Assembly (NCBI GenBank): GCA_937901285.1
Contig: CALCHI010000157.1
Coordinates: forward strand, 1-5,088
Reading direction: 5' to 3'
DNA length: 5,088 nt
From: UBA8437 sp003445035
GTDB taxonomy: Bacteria > Planctomycetota > Planctomycetia > Planctomycetales > Planctomycetaceae
Shown: positions 1-5,088 of the stretch, in pieces
Numbering within the stretch: position 1 is the first letter of the stretch
Layout: every line of letters starts with the position of its first letter
Notes under the pieces: generated by a model
What the model was told of the DNA's origin: nothing
Databases searched by the model: none
What the model saw: the letters and a program-made list of their open reading frames with translations, nothing else
Translations under genes and position numbers: made by a program

Positions 1-1
1 T

Positions 2-508
2 GCGCGACGCCTGATCGAGGCCGGTGTCCGAATGGTGCAGATCAACCTGCGAGGCTGGGACACTCACCAGAACGCGTTCCGAGACCTCAAGGGCAAATTG
101 TTGCCCTCGATCGATCATTGTCTCAGCGGGTTTCTGGATGATCTCGAGGATCGGGGATTGCTCGACGACACCCTGGTCGTGATGTGTGGCGAGATGGGGC
201 GGACTCCAAAGATCTCACCGATTTCCGCCAACGGCAAGAACGTCTCGGGCGAGAAATTCACCCCGGGTCGTCATCACTGGGGCGACGTGTTTCCGTGTTT
301 CCTGGCCGGTGGAGGCATTCAGCCGGGACGGATTGTTGGTCGTTCCGACGCTCACGGTGGCGTTCCGACCGGAGAAGCGTACACGCCGTCCGATCTGGCG
401 GCGACCATTTTTCACGCCCTGGGCATCAGGGCCGATGCGAATTTTTACGACGAGGCGGGGCGGCCTTACCATGTGTACCGTGGGCGACCGATCGCACCGT
501 TGCTCTGA
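2..508 (+). CDS. DUF1501 family protein, C-terminal part (5' end outside window)
   Basis: This is the last 168 codons of a protein whose start lies left of the window; the reading frame is open from base 2 to the TGA at 506-508. Visible family landmarks, numbered within the fragment, are GWDTH at 18-22, GEMGRTP at 63-69, RHHWGD at 90-95, LAGGG at 101-105, and a tail 'TPSDLAATIFHALGI' followed by an 'EAGRP' segment. These match the C-terminal half of DUF1501 proteins, which belong to the alkaline-phosphatase/sulfatase-like fold. The conserved Asp and His in GWDTH and RHHWGD are the likely metal or active-site residues. DUF1501 genes are very common in planctomycetes, usually next to genes for DUF1549/DUF1553 cytochrome-type proteins. 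Full-length members usually carry a Tat-type signal, but that part is not visible here. The biochemical function of the family is not established. The VTT gene follows in the same direction after 93 bases. Confidence 0.88.
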   Translation, partial: ARRLIEAGVRMVQINLRGWDTHQNAFRDLKGKLLPSIDHCLSGFLDDLEDRGLLDDTLVVMCGEMGRTPKISPISANGKNVSGEKFTPGRHHWGDVFPCFLAGGGIQPGRIVGRSDAHGGVPTGEAYTPSDLAATIFHALGIRADANFYDEAGRPYHVYRGRPIAPLL

Positions 509-601
509 CGGTCGGGCCGGACCACTGCTCCGTTTTGCGCCGAACCGGTTTCATCGCTCGTCGACGCGGTCGTCATGGACAACTGCCGGTGTGGATGAAC
601 C

Positions 602-1291
602 ATGACACGGGGCGGCGGAAGACTTCTGTTGACCGGTCTCGCGTTTGCCGCCCTGCTCGGTGGCATCTGGGTGTTGTCTCGCTCGGAATTCGGACAGCAG
701 CTGCTGGACCCCGATCTCTCGGCCGAAACGAAACTGTCGTCGATGAAGGCCTTCTTTGACCGGTTCGGTGTGTTCTCACCCCTGGTCTATATCGGGCTGG
801 TGATGATCGAGGTGATTGTGGCACCGATCCCCGGAGCCATGCTCTATGCCCCCGGAGGGGTCATCTTCGGAGCACTTCCGGGAGGTTTCTATTCCCTGGT
901 CGGAAACGTGATCGGTGCCGGGGTGTCGTGCCGGCTGATGCGATGGCTGGGACGTGAACGGATGAAGTCCTTCGTCGAACAACGTGAACTGGGACGTCTT
1001 GAAGAACGGTTAGGTTCTCACGGAGTCCTGGTCATTTTCCTGTTGCGAGTCAATCCGTTGACCTCGTCGGACCTGGTGTCCTACGCATCAGGGCTGACGT
1101 CGATCCCGACCTGGAAGGTGATGCTGGGCACGTTGCTGGGGATGGCGCCGCTGTGTTTTGTTCAGGCGTGGCTGGCCGACAGCCTGTTGACGGTGTTCCC
1201 GCAGTTGCTGTACCCGCTGCTGGGGCTGTGCGTCGCCTACGCAGTGATCGTCTTCTGGATCGTGCATCGTATGCGGAATCACTCGAAGTAG
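602..1291 (+). CDS. VTT/SNARE-associated (TVP38/TMEM64, DedA-like) inner-membrane protein
   Basis: A complete 229-residue integral membrane protein. Hydrophobic segments lie at about residues 7-25, 58-78, 84-108, 140-160, 170-195 and 200-222. The core resembles the VTT domain: 'PIPGAM' and 'APGGVIFG' (76-90) form the first glycine/proline-rich re-entrant-like stretch, and G101-x-x-x-G105 lies in the following helix. An amphipathic, charged stretch (114-138) follows, and then 'LLRVNPLTSSDLVSYASGL' (147-165), the family's R-x-x-P element before the second re-entrant region. Known relatives are DedA-type proteins and eukaryotic TMEM41B/VMP1 and TVP38, linked to lipid scrambling or undecaprenyl-phosphate recycling; the substrate cannot be told here. 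The start is fixed by an in-frame TGA at 596-598, and ATG 602 is the first start after it. Only a weak GGATG sits upstream of it. It may be co-transcribed with the DUF1501 gene, since neither a promoter nor a terminator is evident in the 93-base gap. The length is normal for the family. Confidence 0.87.
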   Translation: MTRGGGRLLLTGLAFAALLGGIWVLSRSEFGQQLLDPDLSAETKLSSMKAFFDRFGVFSPLVYIGLVMIEVIVAPIPGAMLYAPGGVIFGALPGGFYSLVGNVIGAGVSCRLMRWLGRERMKSFVEQRELGRLEERLGSHGVLVIFLLRVNPLTSSDLVSYASGLTSIPTWKVMLGTLLGMAPLCFVQAWLADSLLTVFPQLLYPLLGLCVAYAVIVFWIVHRMRNHSK

Positions 1292-1299
1292 GACTGCAC

Positions 1300-1315
1300 C
1301 TGGACGAAGTTCCAG
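1300..1315. terminator. Weak hairpin between convergent genes
   Basis: In the 50-base gap between the two convergent stop codons, CTGGA (1300-1304) and TCCAG (1311-1315) form a 5-bp stem with a 6-base loop. A further pair, GGACT (1291-1295) with AGTCC (1321-1325), could close around it. The symmetry would serve either strand, and the position is where a bidirectional terminator would be expected. No T-tract follows on either strand, so it does not fit the classical intrinsic terminator and may be chance. Confidence 0.2.
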
Positions 1316-1341
1316 TCAGAAGTCCGCGGCTTCACGGTCAA

Positions 1342-2820
1342 TCAGTTGGGGCCGAGTGGAACCCGCGTGTAGGGGCTGGAGCGGTAGGACGCGTAGTTGA
1401 CCGAACGATACGTGATTGTCTTCCGGTGGTTGCTGAAGAAATCGATGCGGGTTGCCCCGGGCTTGATCGGGATCGTGGTGCCCCAGCTGTTGGTTTTGCT
1501 GTCACGTGTCATGTCTTTCCATTGATCGTTCGGAAACAACTCGTTGATATACGCAGCGCTTCCGTCGGGACCACGGTCGAACATCCACCAGATGCGGCCA
1601 CTTTCGGACACGGAGCCCGGTGCGAATGTCACGGTCACGGACAGCCTCTGCCCGTCGACGCGAGCTTTGACCGATGGAGGACTCAACGGGGCGGCGACAC
1701 CCTTGAAGAAATGTCGCAACAGGAACGCCGGTTTGTTTTGTTCGTCCGTTTCGGCGGTGGGGTGACGCCTGGACTTTCCGTGGCCGGAATTGACTCTCAG
1801 GTATATCGGGACTTCGGGGTGATGCTGGCCGCCCCAGGCCATGTCAAAGGCCACAAAGTCATGGGTTCCCGGATGAAAACACAGGTCGACTTCGCGGGAG
1901 GCCAGTGTCTTGAGGTGTCGGGCGACGAAGACGTGGTCTTTCATCCGGTGGGCAAGTCGTCGGAGATCGTCCCAGTTGTGTCCGGCCGCCAAAGCCTGCG
2001 AATTGTAGACGGGGCCGAAGGTCCCACCCAGGAATCGATGGTTCAACAGCCGCCGCGGGTTGACTCGGCGATTGGCCGCCTGAAGCACACGGAGATACCG
2101 TTGGTTTTCGGCTCTCAGGTTGTCCCATGCCGCCTGATCACAGAGTCGCAGCGGGGAATCCCAGATTGGTGCGACCGACGAATGCAGCGCTGTCATTCGC
2201 TTGTCGTGAAGGAGGGCGACCGAAGGCGACGCCCCGTTCTTGGATGACCCGGTGACGGCGACCTGGCCCGGTTCAAAGTGTTTCGTCTCCGCGTAGGCGG
2301 CCGTCACCGCCCGGATCAGCGTGGCCGGCCATCCCCAGTACTGGACCGAGTGTCGGGGGTCGAGAGTCTTGATGAACTGTCGGGAAGCCGCTTGCCCCAG
2401 TTCGGCCTGTCCGACACTCCCCAGTTCCTGCACAACGGTGAAGACCAGGCCGACGCCGCCCCGCAGCAAGTCCCTGTCGACGCCGCGCGGCCGAGCGTCT
2501 CTCTGAATGGAGGCCGAGCGGTGTCCGCCGGTGAGATGAAACCCGCTGGCTTTCCGGCCGACGGGGACGATCATCCGTACCGGGACCCGGTACTCCCGCC
2601 CCGGCACCAATTCTCCCACGCGGATCGAGACCAGTTTCTGGCGGGTCGGGACGTCACCGGGCACGGTGTGCCAGTCGCTGAGCACTTTTCCGTCCAGGCT
2701 GTCTACGTCAAGCAGTTCTCGCATCCGTAGCAGTGGGGTCTCGCCGTGAACCGAAGGCACACAATGGGGGTGTGGACCCAGGCAGGCGAAGACAATTGTG
2801 ACCGGAAGCAGGGATTTCAT
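1342..2820 (-). CDS. Probably exported alpha/beta-hydrolase, PhoPQ-activated pathogenicity-related (PqaA)-like
   Basis: A complete 492-residue protein. The N-terminus looks like a Sec signal peptide: MK, a hydrophobic run at about 4-15, then a possible cleavage near VHG|ET (24-28). A beta-rich N-terminal part (about 30-135) contains 'FHLTGG' (94-99) and 'FTVVQELGSVG' (127-137). 'YWGWPATLIRAVTAAYAE' (161-178) leads into the nucleophile elbow VTGSSKNG (189-196). The likely triad is S193, D321 in 'HPGTHDF' and H347 in 'NSGHG'. The order WP...RA...VTG-x-SK-x-G...GT-x-D-x-F...N-x-GH is that of PhoPQ-activated proteins (PF10142). The C-terminal part (about 380-490) looks like an Ig-type beta domain, also seen in that family. 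The elbow also resembles the G-C-S-R-N-G of CE15 glucuronoyl esterases, which is the main alternative. The substrate is unknown. ATG 2820 is the only start possible, since no other start codon lies between it and the in-frame stop upstream (TCA at 2872-2874 on the plus strand). No Shine-Dalgarno is obvious. Confidence 0.72.
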   Translation of the reverse strand: MKSLLPVTIVFACLGPHPHCVPSVHGETPLLRMRELLDVDSLDGKVLSDWHTVPGDVPTRQKLVSIRVGELVPGREYRVPVRMIVPVGRKASGFHLTGGHRSASIQRDARPRGVDRDLLRGGVGLVFTVVQELGSVGQAELGQAASRQFIKTLDPRHSVQYWGWPATLIRAVTAAYAETKHFEPGQVAVTGSSKNGASPSVALLHDKRMTALHSSVAPIWDSPLRLCDQAAWDNLRAENQRYLRVLQAANRRVNPRRLLNHRFLGGTFGPVYNSQALAAGHNWDDLRRLAHRMKDHVFVARHLKTLASREVDLCFHPGTHDFVAFDMAWGGQHHPEVPIYLRVNSGHGKSRRHPTAETDEQNKPAFLLRHFFKGVAAPLSPPSVKARVDGQRLSVTVTFAPGSVSESGRIWWMFDRGPDGSAAYINELFPNDQWKDMTRDSKTNSWGTTIPIKPGATRIDFFSNHRKTITYRSVNYASYRSSPYTRVPLGPN

Positions 2821-2915
2821 CGTGGAGCACCGAGTCGAAGGAGCCGCCGTGGTGTTGTGCCTGGTGTCACGTCAGAGGCTTCCACGACGTGTTCGTCTGT
2901 GTTCTGCCGGGGCCC

Positions 2916-2924
2916 AGTATATCA
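2916..2924 (-). promoter_or_regulatory. Candidate extended -10 promoter for the minus-strand hydrolase
   Basis: Read on the minus strand, this is TGATATACT, which fits the extended -10 pattern TGnTATAAT at all but one base. The 17-base-spaced -35 position holds ACCTGT, which is poor, but extended -10 promoters can work without a good -35. It would start a transcript near 2909 with a 5' leader of about 90 bases before ATG 2820. It is an AT-rich island in a GC-rich gap, which adds some weight. The assignment assumes a sigma70-like consensus. Confidence 0.35.
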
Positions 2925-3062
2925 CCCGGGAGGCGACAACAGGTTTCGCCTCGGCGTTGCACCACATACCCTCCGTCGAGATGGTGGTAGCAGGTCACAC
3001 GGACTCGAGTTGTTCAGGAGTTCGGAGCCGTCTACCGGCTGGCGACAGTTCGGCACCGTCCG

Positions 3063-3067
3063 AGGAG
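3063..3067 (+). promoter_or_regulatory. Shine-Dalgarno-like AGGAG upstream of a leader ORF
   Basis: AGGAG matches the anti-Shine-Dalgarno consensus well. It lies 5 bases before GTG 3073, which is suitable spacing for that start. It is 34 bases before GTG 3102, the first possible start of the CocE-like hydrolase, which is too far for direct use. No other clear site precedes 3102, where only GAAG (3096-3099) is present. Confidence 0.4.
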
Positions 3068-3072
3068 ATCCG

Positions 3073-3105
3073 GTGTACAGTGGTGTCTCCTTCCTGAAGT
3101 TGTGA
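3073..3105 (+). CDS. Possible 10-codon leader ORF coupled to the downstream hydrolase
   Basis: GTG 3073 opens a 10-codon frame (MYSGVSFLKL) that ends at TGA 3103-3105. The AGGAG at 3063-3067 is well placed for it. Its stop overlaps the GTG start of the CocE-like hydrolase (3102-3104) in a GTGA arrangement, the layout used for translational coupling. The peptide has no run of a single amino acid that would suggest classical attenuation. A 10-codon open frame arises easily by chance, so the support rests on the ribosome site and the overlap, not on the coding content. If the hydrolase instead starts at GTG 3117, the leader would end 11 bases upstream, still close enough to couple. Confidence 0.3.
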   Translation: MYSGVSFLKL

Positions 3106-4859
3106 GTGGTTTGGCCGTGACGAGTTCCCGGGGTTCCGAGTGTGGCCTGAAATTTCATCATGACCTGGCGGTCCCCATGCGGGATGGCGTGCGGCTGAGT
3201 GCCGACGTGTTCCTCCCGGATCGTGACGGCCCGTTTCCGACGATCGTTACCCGGACGCCTTACGAGAGCGGTCGGGATGTGTTCCTGGATGTTGCGGCTT
3301 ACTGGGCCCGTCGCGGGTTCGCCTTCGTCGCTCAGGATTGTCGTGGACGTTTTGAATCGGAAGGCACGTTTCGAGCGTACGCCGACGATCCCACCGACGG
3401 ATACGACACGATCGAATGGGTGGGGGGGCAGCGATGGTGCAACGGCAAGATCGGGACGTGGGGCCGCAGCTACGGTGGTCTGACGCAGTGGTTGTCCGCA
3501 CCGCTGGCTCATCCGCAGCTGACCTGTATGGCTCCTCATGTCATCTGCGACGATTTCTACAGCGACTGCCACTACATCGGCGGAGCCTTCCAACTGATGC
3601 TCTCGCTGGGAGCGGCTGTGATCTGGCAGACGAATCTCGCGACGGTGGTCGGGCCGCAGTCCCGACACGTGTTCCAGAACCGGCGATTCTGGAGCCATCT
3701 GCCGTTGATCGAGATGGACGAGCTGGCCATCGGGCGGCGAGTGGAATACTGGCGAGAGTGGCTCGCGCATCCCACGTATGGGGACTACTGGAAACCGTTT
3801 GACATTCGCGGTCGGCACGGGGAAATCACCGTGCCCGCCTTCCAGCAGTGCGGTTGGTTTGATCCGTACACCGGGGCGGGTTTCCGCAATCTCAACGGCA
3901 TGCAACAGGATGGCCCCAATCCCCGGGCACGGGAGCAACAACGGATCCTGGTCGGGCCGTGGTCTCACGAGGAGCCCGCGTCAACATCGATGGGGGGACG
4001 CGAATTTGGCGCCGGGTCGCTGGTCGACATCCGTACCGAGGAGCACCGCTGGTTCGACTGGCAGTTGAAAGGGATCGACGACGGGATCGCCTCCGAGCCG
4101 CCGATTCGGATCTTCACGATGGGAACCAACTCGTGGCGGAACGAAGAGGAGTGGCCACTGGGACGGGCCGTGGTCACGCCGCTGTTCCTGCACAGCACCG
4201 GGCGGGCCGGTTCGTCGCCCGACGACGGTCGCCTGACGCCCGACCCGCCGGGTGACGAGCCGGTCGATCGGTTCAGTTACGATCCGGCCGAACCGGTTCC
4301 CACGCTGGGGGGAGTGCTCTCTGTCCACATGATGACCGCTCACGCCGAGGAGCCTCTTGAAGCGGGGGCGGTTGACCAGAGGCTCCTGGAGAGACGGGAC
4401 GACGTGCTGGTCTATACCACCCCGACACTGGCGGAACCGGTCGAGGTCACCGGCCCGGTCAGCGTGGTGCTGTATGCCGATTCGAATGCCCGTGATACCG
4501 ACTTCACGGCCCGGCTGGTGGATGTCGCCCCGGACGGGACAGCATTCCTGGTCACCGAAGGCATCCTGCGGGCTCGCTATCGGGACGGGCTGGAGCAAAC
4601 CGAACTGCTGGCACCGGGTGTGGCTGAACGAATGGAGATCGTGCTCTACCCGACGAGCATCGTGTTTGGGGTCGGACACCGTATTCGGCTGGACATCTCC
4701 AGCAGCAATTTCCCGCGATTCAGCCGGAACCTGAATTCCGGTGAGGATGTGGGGACCGGGACGCGGATGCTGGTCGCCACGAATACGGTGTTGCACAGCC
4801 AGTCCACACCGTCGCAACTTGTGCTGCCGGTCGTCGACTCGGCGTTGAGGTTTAGCTGA
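3102..4859 (+). CDS. CocE/NonD family serine hydrolase (peptidase S15 / X-Pro dipeptidyl-peptidase fold)
   Basis: A complete 585-residue enzyme, close to cocaine esterase CocE (about 574). The N-terminal alpha/beta-hydrolase domain (about 20-290) opens with 'VPMRDGVRLSADVFLPD' (24-40). RTPY (51-54) supplies the likely oxyanion-hole tyrosine Y54. The nucleophile elbow is GRSYGG (121-126), with S123 as nucleophile; GWFD (251-254) gives D254 and GPWSH (285-289) gives H289, completing the triad. A mainly helical cap spans about 150-235. The PepX_C beta-sandwich domain (about 310-580) includes 'DTDFTARLVDVAPDG' (465-479) and 'HRIRLDISSSNFPRF' (526-540). Characterised relatives hydrolyse esters or amides (cocaine esterase, glutaryl-7-ACA acylase, alpha-amino acid ester hydrolase); the substrate here is unknown. 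No signal peptide is seen, so it is probably cytoplasmic. The start is uncertain: an in-frame TGA at 3096-3098 leaves GTG 3102, TTG 3111 or GTG 3117, all before the conserved domain. The first ATG (3177) would cut into it. A GTGA overlap with a leader ORF favours 3102. Confidence 0.93.
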   Translation: MSGLAVTSSRGSECGLKFHHDLAVPMRDGVRLSADVFLPDRDGPFPTIVTRTPYESGRDVFLDVAAYWARRGFAFVAQDCRGRFESEGTFRAYADDPTDGYDTIEWVGGQRWCNGKIGTWGRSYGGLTQWLSAPLAHPQLTCMAPHVICDDFYSDCHYIGGAFQLMLSLGAAVIWQTNLATVVGPQSRHVFQNRRFWSHLPLIEMDELAIGRRVEYWREWLAHPTYGDYWKPFDIRGRHGEITVPAFQQCGWFDPYTGAGFRNLNGMQQDGPNPRAREQQRILVGPWSHEEPASTSMGGREFGAGSLVDIRTEEHRWFDWQLKGIDDGIASEPPIRIFTMGTNSWRNEEEWPLGRAVVTPLFLHSTGRAGSSPDDGRLTPDPPGDEPVDRFSYDPAEPVPTLGGVLSVHMMTAHAEEPLEAGAVDQRLLERRDDVLVYTTPTLAEPVEVTGPVSVVLYADSNARDTDFTARLVDVAPDGTAFLVTEGILRARYRDGLEQTELLAPGVAERMEIVLYPTSIVFGVGHRIRLDISSSNFPRFSRNLNSGEDVGTGTRMLVATNTVLHSQSTPSQLVLPVVDSALRFS

Positions 4860-4876
4860 TCCGCCAGGGCCAACTC

Positions 4877-4907
4877 GTGACGGGATGACCCCGCAGTTCG
4901 CTATAAT
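4877..4907 (+). promoter_or_regulatory. Candidate sigma70-type promoter for the PSCyt1 gene
   Basis: A perfect -10 hexamer TATAAT lies at 4902-4907. The best -35 candidate is GTGACG (4877-4882), four of six matches to TTGACA, with a long 19-base spacer. A transcript would start near 4913-4915, about 36 bases before GTG 4950 or 57 before ATG 4971. It sits 18 to 48 bases after the stop of the CocE-like gene, so the right-hand gene is probably transcribed on its own and is not just part of a hydrolase operon. Confidence 0.5.
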
Positions 4908-4970
4908 CAGCGGCTACTGGTCGTCGGCCATTTTGTGGGGTCGACTCTTGTGTTCAACGCGTCGCTTGCC

Positions 4971-5088
4971 ATGACTTTGCACCAAAACTGCCTGCTGTTG
5001 ACCGTTGTCTCCTGGACCCTGCTGGCGGGGCCGACGGGAGGCATTGCCGCCGATAAGATCGATTTCGAGAAGCAGATCAAGCCGATCC
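4971..5088 (+). CDS. Planctomycete cytochrome-c (PSCyt1)-type secreted protein, N-terminal fragment
   Basis: The frame is open from ATG 4971 to the window end, giving about 39 codons. 'CLLLTVVSWTLLAG' (7-20) is a signal-peptide hydrophobic core, with a likely cleavage after GIAA (25-28). The mature end then reads 'DKIDFEKQIKPI', the opening typical of planctomycete proteins with a PSCyt1 haem domain (PF07635), usually followed by DUF1549 and DUF1553. The CxxCH motif would lie just beyond the window and is not seen. The start is uncertain: GTG 4950 is in frame, has GGGG (4937-4940) nine bases upstream, and would add 7 residues; ATG 4971 has no visible ribosome site. GTG 4935 is also in frame but less likely. 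The protein is probably exported. Such proteins often neighbour DUF1501 genes, and one ends at the left edge of this window. Confidence 0.72.
   Translation, partial: MTLHQNCLLLTVVSWTLLAGPTGGIAADKIDFEKQIKPI

Noticed and set aside
509..601. Possible promoter or terminator between the DUF1501 and VTT genes
   Set aside because: No -10-like hexamer with a -35 partner and no stem followed by T bases could be found in these 93 bases.
695..706. Perfect 12-base palindrome CAGCAGCTGCTG
   Set aside because: It is inside the VTT coding region and encodes ordinary Gln-Gln-Leu-Leu codons; there is no second copy or context to suggest an operator.
1153..2247. Long plus-strand open frame (364 codons) opposite the PqaA-like gene
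   Set aside because: It lies antisense to a gene with a signal peptide, a hydrolase motif order and a sensible start, and its translation is rich in Arg, Gly and Val with no recognisable domain. It also starts inside the VTT gene. It is a shadow of GC-rich codon use.
3422..3428. Run of seven G bases, a possible sequencing frameshift
   Set aside because: The frame is intact through it: conserved residues of the S15 domain precede it and the GRSYGG elbow follows in the same frame.
2922..3968. Minus-strand open frame (348 codons) across the divergent gap and the CocE-like gene
   Set aside because: It is antisense to the clearly coding CocE-like gene, has Pro/Arg-rich low-complexity content and no motif. 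Long antisense frames are expected at this GC content.
3981..4817. Minus-strand open frame (278 codons) inside the CocE-like gene
   Set aside because: It is entirely antisense to the PepX_C part of a conserved enzyme, and its translation is Arg/Gly/Pro-rich without a domain.
4881..4893. CGGG/CCCG inverted repeat after the CocE-like gene as a terminator
   Set aside because: The stem is only 4 bp, there is no T-tract, and it overlaps the candidate promoter spacer of the next gene.

Overview
The window looks like chromosomal DNA from a planctomycete (phylum Planctomycetota). It is GC-rich. At its left edge is the tail of a DUF1501 protein, and at its right edge the start of a secreted protein with the 'DFEKQIKPI' opening typical of planctomycete cytochrome-c (PSCyt1) proteins. 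Both families are expanded in this phylum and often lie side by side there. The genus cannot be told from this sequence alone.

Layout: (1) 2-508, plus strand: C-terminal part of a DUF1501 protein, 5' end outside the window. (2) 602-1291, plus strand: a complete inner-membrane protein of the VTT/SNARE-associated (TVP38/TMEM64, DedA-like) family, 93 bases after the DUF1501 stop. (3) 1342-2820, minus strand: a complete, probably exported alpha/beta-hydrolase that resembles the PhoPQ-activated pathogenicity-related (PqaA) family. It converges on the VTT gene with a 50-base gap. (4) 2821-3101: a 281-base divergent intergenic region with a candidate extended -10 promoter for the minus-strand gene and a possible 10-codon leader ORF for the plus-strand gene. 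(5) 3102-4859, plus strand: a complete CocE/NonD-family serine hydrolase (X-Pro dipeptidyl-peptidase S15 fold plus PepX_C domain) with all catalytic residues present. (6) 4860-4970: a short gap with a perfect TATAAT. (7) From about 4971 to the right edge: signal peptide and first mature residues of a PSCyt1-type protein.

The two central genes are divergent and both encode serine hydrolases of the alpha/beta fold, one probably exported and one without an export signal. A shared catabolic role for ester or amide substrates is possible but only inferred. I saw no tRNA, rRNA, CRISPR array, insertion sequence or clear phage gene. The one arrangement that stands out is the short leader ORF whose stop overlaps the GTG start of the CocE-like gene. 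Otherwise the window looks like ordinary planctomycete chromosome.
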